From Pyrrhosoma nymphula (Eukaryota; Arthropoda; Insecta; Odonata; Coenagrionidae): DNA of 64,000 nucleotides. The translations under genes were made by a program, and so were the position numbers. The DNA is taken from positions 4,154,001-4,218,000 of the forward strand of contig OY754330.1 in NCBI GenBank assembly GCA_963573305.1, read 5' to 3'. Shown piece by piece: positions 1-10,164 of this stretch (positions within the stretch are counted from its first letter, which is position 1; the number at the start of each line of letters is the position of its first letter). Below the pieces are notes generated by a model, which had not been told where the DNA came from, did no database searches, and saw only the letters and a list, made by a program, of their open reading frames with translations.

Positions 1-1462
1 AAACATACCTAACTTACGAAACATAGTATTCTTCCAAATAATGAACCTTTAGCGTAGCATTTATACTTTAGTTTAACGTGCTTCAATGGCTAACTGTCAT
101 TTTGCTCATACCTTGCAGCCAATTGCAGACAGGAGCAACAGGACTCGGACCTTCCCCCCAAACTCGAGCCGAGCTTCGAACTTCTGTGACTGATAGGGAA
201 CCGGTGTTTCCATCGCGGAAGGCAGTTTCCCATCAACACGACTTGGATTCTTCTGTTGTTGATTTAAGTGGGAGGAGAGTAGACGTCACCACGCCAAACA
301 TGCCAATGGTGAGGAAGCGGGGAACTAAGGAAGGGGTGACTGGAAGGGAAATGACTACGAAATAGCTTTAATTTCCACCACAGGGTCAGTGGATAACTCA
401 TTGTCCGTAGATCTATAGGTACTGCTGTTTTCCCGCTTCTTCTCCTTCACCTCGCTCGAAATCCTGGCAGAAACCCAAACAAATGGTAAACGCGGTAACC
501 GAGCTTGATAGACAGAGATGAGCTCACCTTCTGTGGAGCCAACCAATGTATGGCAAACCACTTTTTACAACCGCAAATCTTGTCTACGGATCAGTTGGAC
601 AATTAAGCCCGAGTAATTGTGGGATGAAATATGTAATGGGCTACTGTATAACTTATACATAATAAATATCCTTTGTTTTTTATGCTAAGAGTTGAAAGGG
701 ATGCGGAACGTTGTCTTGTCCGGTTTTTTTCCGAGTGAGAAATGGAGATGGAAAAGAAAAAAAGATAATATCGGACGATTTGGGAAAAGGTGAACCGAAA
801 ACGGAAGACGAGTGTTGAGTTCTGTGCGAGATCGAAATTAAAATGCAAGGCGCGCGTCGAGTTGGTTACGTGGGCGAGGTCAAGAGGGAGTACGATGGAG
901 CCGTGGTGCGCGGTCTTGGAGAGGGCAAGGCACTGCACGCAGCGCCTCGGTGCGTGCGAGAGAATCACACGAACAACTCCAGACGTTTTTCCAACCCTTT
1001 GAGTATATGCATCATGGATCAATAGAGGGGGGGGGGGCAACGGCCTTCCACGATGGAAACCACGAACATGCATAAGGACTGGCATCGGCCTATGGCGCTA
1101 CATGTATTGTTTTGATTCCGGAACTTCCACTTTTTTGACTTTCAATTTTTCCCCTGGTGATGTCGCTAGCATCGAATGTGCTTTTCAGTTTCTTGAAGAA
1201 AGACATGGCGTCAGTAGGAGATTTCGTGACGGCAAGCCACTTATCTTCGAATTTTTCAGTTGAAAAGCCACCCTCTGAGATATCGCTTACATCATTTATT
1301 GTTTGATGTTAATAATTGCGTGTGAGACTGTTGGAGGGTCAATATCATTCCTTGGGGGGGAGTACTTGTAGTGGTAAATAATCTCCAGACCTCGTTGGAA
1401 CGCTCTGCAGGCTTTTGTGTATTTTCGTTTCTAGCGTTGAACGTTTTCTAAGTACATCAGCC
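1..1462. other. Unassigned sequence upstream of the THAP exon
   Basis: I see no recognisable coding domain here. A polypyrimidine tract ending in CAG near 118 looks like a splice acceptor and opens about 190 bases of reading frame. That frame has no recognisable domain, so I do not call it an exon. A run of about 12 G lies at 1026-1037. The last 100 bases could hold the promoter of the THAP exon, but no TATA box is visible. Confidence 0.3.
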
Positions 1463-1576
1463 ATGACAACCAAGAGCAGGACTTGCTTCGTGCCAGGATG
1501 CAAGACGGGATACAGTAGAACGAGGGAAGAAAATGCCAAGCTGGGCGTGAAGAACAAATCATTGTTCAAAACCACT
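1463..1576 (+). CDS. First coding exon of a THAP zinc-finger gene
   Basis: The ATG at 1463 opens 38 codons that look like the N-terminus of a THAP domain, a C2CH zinc-dependent DNA-binding fold. After the start come R-x-C-F-V-P-G-C-K-x-G-Y, the usual Cys pair and Gly-Tyr, and then S-L-F-K, the usual S-[LV]-[FH]-x-[FAP] region. The codons end exactly at GTAAGT (1577-1582), an ideal splice donor, so the intron is phase 0. The second THAP half (the C and H ligands and the AVPTIF segment) must lie in a later exon, which I could not find. In insects THAP domains occur in host transcription or chromatin factors and in P-element transposases, so this may be a host gene or a domesticated or decayed P element. 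About twelve basic or polar residues between the Cys pair and SLFK form a longer insert than usual. Confidence 0.6.
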
Positions 1577-3591
1577 GTAAGTACACATTCTGTTGTTAAT
1601 GCTCTGCATTTGTAATACTCTACTTGTTTTGTTATTAAGTGCAATATCATAACAATAGTGCTCATTTGTGGTTAATAGTACAAAATTCCGTCAACATTAA
1701 TAATTTCCGCTTTCTCGTCCACGTTGGGGTAGAAAATGGACGCACTCGTTATTGTTGACGCGTTAAGAGTTATTCTTGGGTGTTGTTATGTTGGAACTGA
1801 AATAATCCGAAATTGGGTTGGAGTTACCGGTTAATGGAGGTAAATTAGAGATTTCTTCGAAGATATGTAGTTTCCGCGGCTCCTAAGGAAGATAGGTCAG
1901 CACATTTCGCATAGTTAATTTAACTATATCTATCCTTTTACTGATAATGCTTTGTGTTTGGAAAATGTAATTGCGATTAACATGAAGTTCCAAAGACAGC
2001 AGCCCATACGGATGTTTTCAGTCTCAAGCGCGAATTGAAATGTTGAAGAAATTAATTTTCCGCCGGAAACCCTCATAATTTTTTTTTAACAGTAGAACAT
2101 GCCCAGCATCTGATAAATACCTTGTTTTTACCGTCATCAAAGACGTCTTGGCGGGAGTAAACTCAGTAAATACGTATGTACCTAGTCAAGCGAACATTCC
2201 GTTGGGAAGCATAGTGGATTTTTATTTAAGCAGTAATGTATGAGGAGTGTTTAGCTTCCACTGCCTTGCAAGTCATAGAACTGCGTTAAACTTTTCGTGT
2301 TAATGTTATTTTGGGTAAAGGTGAGCTTCCGTCTCGCACTCGTTTTCGCACTTATTTTGTATTGCTTTATTAGCAAGCTTAAAAAGTCAGTGGATTCTTG
2401 GGTACATAGTTGACATATAGGTACTCTGTGGTCTGTCTGAAGTATGTTATGTTTACCATTTTCATTTTATCATTTTCAGATGGGGATGTCATCTGTGGTT
2501 GATAGTCATTCCATACTAGTTTGATAATCCCCTTCTACCCAATTCTTCGTTGCTGAAGGAGTGAATGTCAACTGATTTCAACACCCTGCGATGTTTTACC
2601 TGAGATTATTTTGAGAAATATTACAAGAGAGTATTGTCCATGGATTTTCTTTTGCATTTTTTGCTTTACAAATGTTATGTCTAGTTTGTTTAGTTAATGA
2701 AGTTTATGTAAGTTGCCAAACGGTATGCGATTGCATATTATATGTTGTTATAGTCTTTGGATTTGGTACTTCATAGTTAATAAAATGTCTGCCAAAAAAG
2801 GTTTCTGTGAGTATTCCACAAAACTAATATCCTCATAATATAATAAACCTCTAATATATGAGATGATGTATCGTTTGCAACCTGTAAATTTGCTATATTT
2901 CACTGGTAATTAACTTCGACGGAAGGTTATATTTTAATTGGGTAAGTATTACAAGCTAAAAGAACTTTTGCGACGGATGATTGTGATGAATTTCTCCATG
3001 GCACCTGATTGAATGCTATTCAAAACGAGCGAAGATTACCTGATTTTCAATGTTATAATCTTTTCTTTATATTACGTATTCCTTTCTACTTGAGCCTGCC
3101 GATGGATCCTTATTTGCAGGCGCACTAAATTATAATGCCACGGCATGATAATATCATTCGGGTGACTATTTCAAGGGCTAATTGTAACATTTTTCCTAAC
3201 TATTAGCACCATAACTGTCTGTTTAAACTTCGTTTGCGGCTGGCGTAGTACTTTTTAATAGCTTGCAGGTCTGATATAATCCTAGCTGCATCCCTGGCAA
3301 ATATAGCTGATATAGCATGTTTGCGATGTCTCCGAACCAGACATTTAGAAGCCGTCGGTTAGTTATAAGGTGATATTATTCATACGAACCTTATTGTCAT
3401 GTGCTCAGTCATCCTATATTTACTTGCTGTTTCTTTATTATGATCTTATTGCATTTTACGATCATCGCCTGCATACACTATGGATTTGTCTGCTTGTTTA
3501 CATGTTTAGTTCCGCTTTCCTCCGCGTGATTGCGCTGTAGTCGAATGTGCATCAAAAGCGGAATGTTTGGGATCACTTCCCATTGGTCCGA
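1577..3591. other. Candidate intron or intergenic DNA
   Basis: This AT-rich stretch has no open frame of note on either strand. If the THAP exon is real, it is at least partly intron. A TTTTCAG acceptor-like site lies near 2480, followed by about 45 open bases. Nothing after it resembles the second half of a THAP domain. Confidence 0.3.
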
Positions 3592-3800
3592 TGACAGTCC
3601 ATATACATGTTCATGATGGAAACACTGGTTCCCGCTCAGTCACCGAAGTTAAGCATCGTTGGGCTCGGCTCGAGTTTGTGGATGGGTGACCCTCCGATTT
3701 GTTCGAGTGCTGTTGCCCCTGTCTGCAAATGGCAGACAGTATGTGCCAAATGACCTTAGCCGTCGAAGCACGTCAAACAAAAATACTACTACTACCAATA
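3592..3800 (+). repeat. 5S rRNA-derived SINE (SINE3 type) or 5S pseudogene
   Basis: Bases 3592-3690 follow eukaryotic 5S rRNA nearly end to end. They include the block CACCGAAGTTAAGC, which is the internal control region A box of 5S genes, then GGGCTCGG and GGATGGGTGACC, the C box. The 3' end of 5S is replaced from about 3691 by unrelated sequence. That sequence ends in a short (ACT)n run at about 3783-3797, the shape of a 5S-headed SINE. An apparent open frame at 3699-3995 lies across this tail and is not a gene. Confidence 0.65.
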
Positions 3801-4760
3801 GAGGGGGCTAGCGCATTTTACTCGAGCAATGACTTGCTTGAGTGGGGTCTGAGAAAGTCAATTGTTGTTAAGACGGACCATGTAGTACGTACACAGGCAA
3901 GGTTAAGTCCCCTCACAGGAGAAATGTGTCTACGCAGCAACTACCAGAGGTGGTCTGCGTGCGACGAAGGAATAAATCCGATGGAGGCCGAATAGACTCC
4001 GTATATCAGAATCATCTCACGGACTAAAATGATCTGCTTCTCCGGCTTTTTTCACACAGCTTAGTACGCGGGCCCGAAAGAAATAGAAATTTCTTAATAA
4101 TCGTATTTAACTTATATTAATTCGTAGCAGTGAAACAAATAACCGCCTCACTTCCCTTTCTTCTCTCTCTATAGGAAATTCAATGCTGTACATTAAAGCA
4201 ACACTTAATAATAGCTTCACTTGCACAAACGTAGGTACACTCCGAGTGCTATTTTATTCGCATATTAAACAAAATAAATGGGTTCCATCATGAAGGCGTA
4301 TCTTACCGTGCCTGACGTCACCACAATCAGCTTGCTCTTGATCCACTAAAAAAAAATTATTTTGCACACACGGCGCAAACGCCCTCACTCTGGTGGATGT
4401 TCACACTAGCTCTGAGTGACGGACACTCTTTTAAGTTTCGTGGCTTGTGCAAGATGTAGCCCACTCACTTCATGCATTATTCTACAGCATAAAAAAAACT
4501 CTCAAAGTATAGGAATGGTGTCGGTGAAGATTTTTGAGCCTGCCGTTGTCCTGTGCAGCATTTTAGTACTAACGGGAATCGAAGAGAAGTGGATTTTCAT
4601 TTCACTAATGCGGGCGTGCCTACGAAGACATCACTTCCTACACCCTGCTGTACTTTCAGGCACTTCCAAACGAACTTATTGAAAAAAAACCTGGTGACAC
4701 AAATCGTTTGAGCTGGAAAGGTGACACATTAACATAGAGTTGAGCGGGCCATGTCAGCTG
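3801..4760. other. Unassigned intergenic DNA
   Basis: No coding, repeat or RNA signature is recognised. A TGACGTCA palindrome (CRE/ATF-type site) at about 4313-4320 is repeated at about 4773-4780, but two sites in 500 bases are not proof of regulation. Confidence 0.25.
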
Positions 4761-4840
4761 ATTTTCCACCCCTGACGTCAACGCGTTTCTCGGAGTTGCT
4801 GAGGAAACACCTAACTTTCTCCACTATTGAGTGACTATAT

Positions 4841-4932
4841 TCAGTGAACTCGTTAAGACATCCTAGCGACGTCTGTCGTCTATCGACTCCAACCAAACGT
4901 CACTTTGCTTATTTTTTTGGAGTCTCACGATG
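4841..4932 (+). promoter_or_regulatory. Candidate initiator and first exon ending ATG|GTAAGT
   Basis: TTCAGTGA near 4841 matches the arthropod initiator (TCAGT). About 90 bases later the ATG at 4930-4932 is followed immediately by the splice donor GTAAGT at 4933. A first exon consisting of a 5' UTR plus only the start codon is a known arrangement, for example in ribosomal protein genes. A CRE-like TGACGTCA lies about 65 bases upstream of the initiator. No downstream exon could be assigned, so this rests on three short motifs. Confidence 0.25.
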
Positions 4933-5559
4933 GTAAGTCGTTTCCTTCCAACTATTTTATGAAGCATAAAATGCGTCGATCATAGTCCACGTGATTGCAA
5001 TAGCAAGTCATTTGGTGAGATAACAATGAGACAGATGATGCCGGTAGCATGTCTTGGCGAGATACAGATTAGCAACCGTTAGGATACAGTTTCCTCACAT
5101 GACCTGAGGTCTAAGCATTCTATTTTGATGACACATTTCCTTTCCTCCTCCATTCTCTTCACATGTACGTACTTAACCTTCCCTTCTTTTTCCTTCGCTC
5201 CACTCCCCTTCGGTCGAGAGGCGGTTCGCCCTCGTAAGGGTCCCGCCCTGCCCCTTCCGCCCCACTCCCCTCTTCCGTACACCAAAGTGGAAACTTCTCT
5301 CTCTCTCTCTCCTTAAACTAAAAGGCGCGGGGCTTCCATCTCACGCCTCCACACTACAAGTAGAAGAAGAAGGAAATAAGGGTTAAGGGAGGGAGGGTGC
5401 CCGCGAAAATAAAGTTTCCGTTTTCGTCGCCAGGAGTGGGGAGTGAGCACACATGAGCAGCAGCAGCAACATTGCATTCACACTCCTCTCTACCCACCAA
5501 ACCTACGCTCGGCAAGAAAGAACGCCCTGGCGTGCGAACGGAACGAGTATTTGCGTGCG

Positions 5560-6600
5560 TGCGTGAGTGTGCGTATTTTCGCCTTTACGCACCACGAGAA
5601 GAAGATGGTGGTGGTGGAGTGGGGGAAGGTGGGGGGAGAGAAGAGGGAAAGAGAGAGAGAGAAGAGAGAGTTTTTGTTTGGGCGGGTTTCTGCTCTTACG
5701 GAGGTGAGGGAGGGAGGGAGTGGGGGGGGGGAAGAAATTGAAGGGAACACACACACACGCCACAGGGAAAAAGGATGAGTGAGGGTGGGGGGTGGTGGGG
5801 ATGGAAACAAGGGGGATAGTCCATACCGGCAGCAGCAGCAGCGGTGGCATAGAGGAGGGGGGGTTGGAGATGAAGGGGGGAGGAGGGAGAGGTGAAGGGG
5901 GGGGAGAGCCTAATCTCCGTCGCCATGGAAACCGCCATGAAGTCAGCCCCGGGGCTTATCTCGGGGACAATGTAGCCAGGGATCGCCCGGGCGAAAATCT
6001 ATGCATATAGATTGCTTATTTTCCGTACGGAGAGAGACCTACCCCCCTCACCCCAATCCCCCCCCTCATTCCTTGCCCCACCCCCCCCCTTCTTCACTCC
6101 CCCAACCCCCTTTTTTAAGGACTACCCCCCCCCAGCACACACCTCCCAACCCACCCCGTTTGCCCTTTTCTCGCCCTTATCATCTCCTCCTCCCTCTCTC
6201 CACTCCTCCTCCTCCTTCTTCCTTCTTCGTCTTATTCACGTGTCCTTCTCTCTCTCTCTCTTCTTCCTTTCCCATCGCTACCCCTCCCCCATTCCTCTCC
6301 CTCCCCTACCCCTCCACCCTTAATCTTCCTTCACAAACCCCTTCACTCATACCTATTCTTGCAAAAGGAGTAGTTTTCAACCCCCCCCCTCCACCCCCAT
6401 CCACCCCCTCAGTCGCAGCCGCCGTATCATCATCCCCCCGATTCCATCTCGAAACAACTCCTCACCCCCCCTTGTACTTCCTTCCCACCCCCCATGCATA
6501 CATGTCCCCTTCTCCCCTCTTCCGTTTGCTTGGCTGCAACCGCTCCTCTTCTGCCACATCCCTCCCCCTCCCCCACCCCTTCCACTCCTCCACCTCATGA
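5560..6600. repeat. Low-complexity purine tract switching to pyrimidine tract
   Basis: From about 5590 to 5925 the plus strand is strongly purine-rich (GA and G runs, GAGAGA near 5650-5670). From about 6040 to 6600 it is strongly pyrimidine-rich (C runs and CT repeats). A short mixed CpG-bearing stretch lies between them near 5920-6000. Several long open frames here, proline- or serine-rich on plus and glycine-rich on minus, exist only because of the base bias. Confidence 0.7.
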
Positions 6601-7130
6601 ACGCACGCATCCAACCGACCAACAAGAACCTCCTCTCGCCCTCCCAACTTTGGTCGCACGAGAAACAGCAGCACCTATAATGTCCACACTGTTTTCATGC
6701 TCAAATCATTAGAACATTAATTATTCGGAGCTTCCCCATAAATAGCAGCGAGTGCTCTGGGGAGTAAAAAAGCCGCAGAGTAGAGAAGATTGGAAGTGAA
6801 GGAACTAACGGCGCAATCGAAGAAAGATACGAAGATTAAATGGACGGAGAGAATCACCGACTTAAGAAGTTCCGCGAAGAGTTAAAGAGAGGTGATGTCA
6901 AATGGAAACTCTGTGAAGAAAAAAAGACAAACTTGCAAAGGACGAATTCTGTGACACAACACCTCTTGAAAAGAGAAAAGCACTGGGAAATGAGAGGAAT
7001 AAATTACCGTAGGAGTCCAAGGGTGGAATAAATCAGGAAAACCACGAGGGTCGTTAAAATGAAGACTTAAATGTAGGAATGAATGGGTTATGGCGATGGA
7101 GAGGAGAGCTGCCGCTATCCAATCTTCCGA

Positions 7131-7336
7131 TTAACATGCTGGAGCAAGTTTTCCCCGAACAGCTGCGTTGGTCAATTTTCATGACAGCAGTTTCTCCCCC
7201 GTTACAGGAGTGGGAATCAGGGTGCCAAAATCTGCCAATATATTCCGGCATACTCGGAATGGACATCACTTCGACCTGAAGATGCATGAAAATTGAGCAA
7301 CGCAGCTGTGACGGAAAAACTAGCTCCAGCATGTTT
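7131..7336. repeat. Small foldback element
   Basis: Bases 7131-7182 and 7284-7336 are inverted copies of each other with about 85% identity. Both are bounded by AACATGCTGGAGC or its complement, and they are separated by about 100 bases. The arrangement suggests a foldback MITE or two opposed copies of a short repeat. No target-site duplication was found. Confidence 0.5.
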
Positions 7337-7681
7337 ACCACTGCCACTGTTGAAACTTTGGCTCCAACAATCTTCCGATGGATGATTAAGCGTGATAGAT
7401 GATTTCAATACTCACCCACCACGGTTTCTGTACAAAATATGAACTTGTGACGATTGAATGATAATCTCGTAAACATGTACCAAATCATCAATTTCGCTTC
7501 ATTTCGTACGACCACCTCCCTATAACCCTAATCCTCTGATATATTTACCGCAAACACTTCTCAGTTACCCCGCACCATGCATTTAGCCTAAGCTTGTGAT
7601 GCAAGTGCTGCAAGAGGTAAAAGTAGTATTAATGTCCACGATATTTTAATATATACCGGCTATTATTTCAGTTTATAATTT

Positions 7682-7885
7682 CGCCGGCCTCGGTGGCGGC
7701 GGAGTAGCGTCCTCGCCTGCTAACCCAAAGGTCGCGGGTTCGAATCCCGCCTGGGGAGGATTTTTCACTTCCCAGGGCATGGTTGTGCGTGACTGTCCAT
7801 TGTTAATATTGTTATTACCCCGATGTAAAGGCCAATGAGTGCTGATTTCGGTGGTAATTGAAAATAAAAATAAAAATAAATAATG
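7682..7885 (+). repeat. tRNA-derived SINE
   Basis: The head has a pol III A-box-like TGGCGGCGGAG at 7694-7704 and a perfect B box GGTTCGAATCC at 7737-7747. The spacing is that of a tRNA gene. An unrelated body follows, and the element ends in an (AAAAT)n tail at about 7861-7882. No clear target-site duplication is visible. It would be transcribed by RNA polymerase III and mobilised by a LINE in trans. Confidence 0.75.
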
Positions 7886-8570
7886 CAATTATGAAGGTGA
7901 CAACACCATGGGGGCGTGCAAATATTCAGAACCAGGATGGGGGCATTTACCCAAGGTAATGTGGAACACTTGAGTTTTTAAAGGTGGAGTAAGTGGGGTG
8001 GGGGGTTAGGGAGGGTTTTAAAGGAGGAAAGGCAAGGGAGGAAGGATTCATTGATGTTCAGGCGCACTCATCATGAAAGTCGCAACGAGAGATGGGAGGC
8101 CTCGTGATGAGAAGAGAGGGTGAGACATCCCCGTGATCATCTCAATGTTCTTCCCCTTTTGTTCTTCTCTCGCGGAAAACGACGCGAGCCAAACCCCACA
8201 ACTACTGATCAACACACGCACACATAAACACGCAATCATGAACACTCTGGAGATAGACTGATGATTCATTCCTCACATCTCCTATCATACTGTCCGGTTG
8301 CACGAACATTTCCCGACGTCAGGAGAGCTCTCGTATTAAACATCCTTCAGCAGATAAAAAGGTCATCTCCTTACAACTGCCCTACTGAGGTCACCGTATG
8401 CATCTCCTCTTCTACGTCTAAATACAACCATGAGACCCACCAAAGGAGCTTGTAGGCAAGGGTGTTCGTACGCTAATCATTGAAAAAGGAGAGGGAAAAG
8501 GAATCGGTAGACAGAAAGTTTGAAAGGTGGAATAAGAGTTCACAGAGTGCGTAAGCACGTCTTGCTCCAT
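7886..8570. other. Unassigned intergenic DNA
   Basis: No domain or repeat structure is recognised. G-rich runs occur at about 7995-8015. Confidence 0.25.
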
Positions 8571-8589
8571 TTCAGCTGTCGTCACTACA

Positions 8590-8790
8590 CCTACATCTAC
8601 GAAGTACCGTGCAAGCCACCACTAGGGTGTGTGGCACGGGATGATTCCACACCAGGCGTGCAGCACTCGTCCCAGCACAAGGCAGAACCTCGCACGCTCC
8701 CCCTGCCGCTAGGCGCAGACACCAAAAAGCAGTCAGGAGAACAGTGCGCAGTCCAACCGGAAACTGGGAGAGTGATACGTAAATGAACAT
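8590..8790 (-). repeat. 3' end of a third CR1-like LINE or its SINE partner
   Basis: Reading on the minus strand, about 8590-8642 has the same terminal architecture as LINE families 1 and 2. An outer stem CCGTGC/GCACGG and an inner CACC/GGTG stem are followed by a GTAGATGTAG-type tail. The body upstream of it (8643-8790) has no reading frame I recognise. This is therefore either a short 5'-truncated LINE 3' UTR or a SINE that borrowed the LINE 3' end. Confidence 0.5.
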
Positions 8791-9113
8791 GTAAACATGC
8801 AGTACACTGGTAAAGATAAATCTAGTGCTTAATATTACTGATACTGTTAATTTATGAATGCTACGTGATGCTACTTCCTTCCACTTTTTCATTCGAGGGC
8901 CTTTCTACTTTTAACTTCATAATTCTTAGTCCATTTAATGCAACACCGCGCGTTCATTTGAGCACGTGTTATTTTTCTATATCTCGGAATGGTTGAATCG
9001 TAGCCTCCGAGGTATACCGGCCTCTGAATTTCGATATTCATCTGTTTGTTAATAGTAGGCTTTAGAGTTTCAATTCCCTTGCGGAGCTTAAGGGAAAAAT
9101 CGAAAAGAAGGTT

Positions 9114-9548
9114 CCCTGGCGAAATTGGAGCTCATAAATACGTAGAGCGTGTGAGAAGAGTATTGCACTCTCTTAACACCCTTGACTCTCTTAACACACT
9201 CTTCGTACTCTCCTTACTCTCTCTCGAGAATGTGATTGGAAAGTATGAAACACTCTCATTTCACTCTCTGGCACAAATCCTCTCTACACTTTCTTGCGTA
9301 CTACCCAGAGGGAGTGTGCGGAAAGTGTACACATCAGCGTTGCACGCTGTGGGTGTGTGAGTCCTCTCAGCGTAGGTTTTCATCTTACCTCGCCCAAAAT
9401 CTCTCCTCGCACAGAGGGTGAGAAAAGAGTGTGCTTGTTTCAATTTACTCTTGTCACGCACTCTCGAAAGTGTTTGTTTACTTCAACTACACTTTCTCGT
9501 GCACACACACAGGAGAGTGCGACAATACCCTGACCATTTTCGCCAGGG
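9114..9548. mobile_element. Candidate MITE with 15-bp inverted termini
   Basis: The ends are CCCTGGCGAAATTGG at 9114-9128 and its near-complement at 9534-9548 (13 of 15 bases). The 435-bp interior is rich in AGAGTGTG/CACACTCT motifs in both orientations, as in subterminal transposase-binding repeats. It has no transposase. Flanking target-site duplication is not clear; only a TT dinucleotide is shared, so the superfamily is open. Confidence 0.45.
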
Positions 9549-9918
9549 TTATTATGGTACGTAACCCTTCATTATTACTGTATTATTTTCTTTAAATAAG
9601 ATAAGGAATTGTCGCTGATAGCTGCAAACATTCTTTAATCGCTGGAATGTGCTCTTATAACATTATGAGGACACGAGATATGAGGACGCCTATTCTTAGA
9701 TGAGCATATTTTTTGGCGACTTATCTAGATCACATGCGTCGCAAATGAATGGCACATTTGCGTATCATGAAAACGGCTGTCGGTTGTCGGGGGAATCGCT
9801 TTAAGGAGCTTCCACCGCGATTGTGTGAGTCAAAACAATTACCAACTTCCAACTTATTATTTTGTTGGTTTTTGAGTAATCCTGCTTTTTGTGTGATTCA
9901 CAGTGAAAAAAATAATTC

Positions 9919-9990
9919 GCCTGGACTGGGATTCGAACCCAGACCCCCGGGATTTCGCGTCGAGTGCTCTACCAGTTAAGCTACCCAGGC
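9919..9990 (-). tRNA. tRNA-like unit (pseudogene or SINE head)
   Basis: This is the inverted partner of the plus-strand unit at 10053-10123 and differs by one extra G in the variable region. The acceptor, D and T arms fold normally, and the B box GGTTCGAAT is intact. The anticodon stem does not pair properly and the usual U33 is replaced, so I do not call it a functional tRNA. Confidence 0.5.
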
Positions 9991-10052
9991 GTCATCTCTC
10001 TCACTGTGAATTTTATGAGGGCGGCTTTAAAATTCACAGTGAGAGAGATGAC

Positions 10053-10123
10053 GCCTGGGTAGCTTAACTGGTAGAGCACTCGACGCGAAATCCCGGGGTC
10101 TGGGTTCGAATCCCAGTCCAGGC
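10053..10123 (+). tRNA. tRNA-like unit (pseudogene or SINE head)
   Basis: The 71 bases form a 7-bp acceptor stem (GCCTGGG with TCCAGGC, one G-U), a D arm and a perfect 5-bp T stem around TTCGAAT. The anticodon arm pairs at only three of five positions and the base at position 33 is not U. A pol III A box (TAGCTTAACTGG) and B box are present, so it could be transcribed. A decoding role is unlikely. Confidence 0.5.
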
Positions 10124-10164
10124 GAATTATTTTTTTTCACTGTGAATTTCACACAATTGTGTGA

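Larger units (their letters stand above)
9829..10155. repeat. Palindrome of two opposed tRNA-like units with 9-bp direct repeats
   Basis: Two nearly identical tRNA-like sequences face away from each other, one on minus (9919-9990) and one on plus (10053-10123). Each is embedded in inverted flanks that include CACTGTGAA blocks. The whole is an inverted repeat with arms of roughly 120 bases. Outside it, ATTGTGTGA occurs at both 9820-9828 and 10156-10164, which looks like a target-site duplication and marks this as an inserted element. The arms differ by only a few bases, so the structure is young or kept homogeneous. Confidence 0.75.

Noticed and set aside
78..365. 95-codon open frame with acceptor-like CTCATACCTTGCAG inside it
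   Set aside because: No domain, no clear donor in frame, and the N-terminus before the acceptor is intron-like. Could be an exon, but the support is too thin to list as a gene.
3699..3995. 98-codon ORF
   Set aside because: It begins in the tail of the 5S-derived repeat and has no recognisable domain.
5443..5850. Overlapping open frames on both strands in GA-rich DNA
   Set aside because: Low-complexity composition artefact.
6001..6600. 199-codon proline/serine-rich open frame
   Set aside because: It lies wholly in a C/T low-complexity tract; absence of stops follows from base composition, and several other frames are open there too.
9919..10123. Two functional tRNA genes
   Set aside because: The anticodon stems are mispaired and U33 is missing; B boxes and T arms are intact, so tRNA-like SINE heads are the better call.
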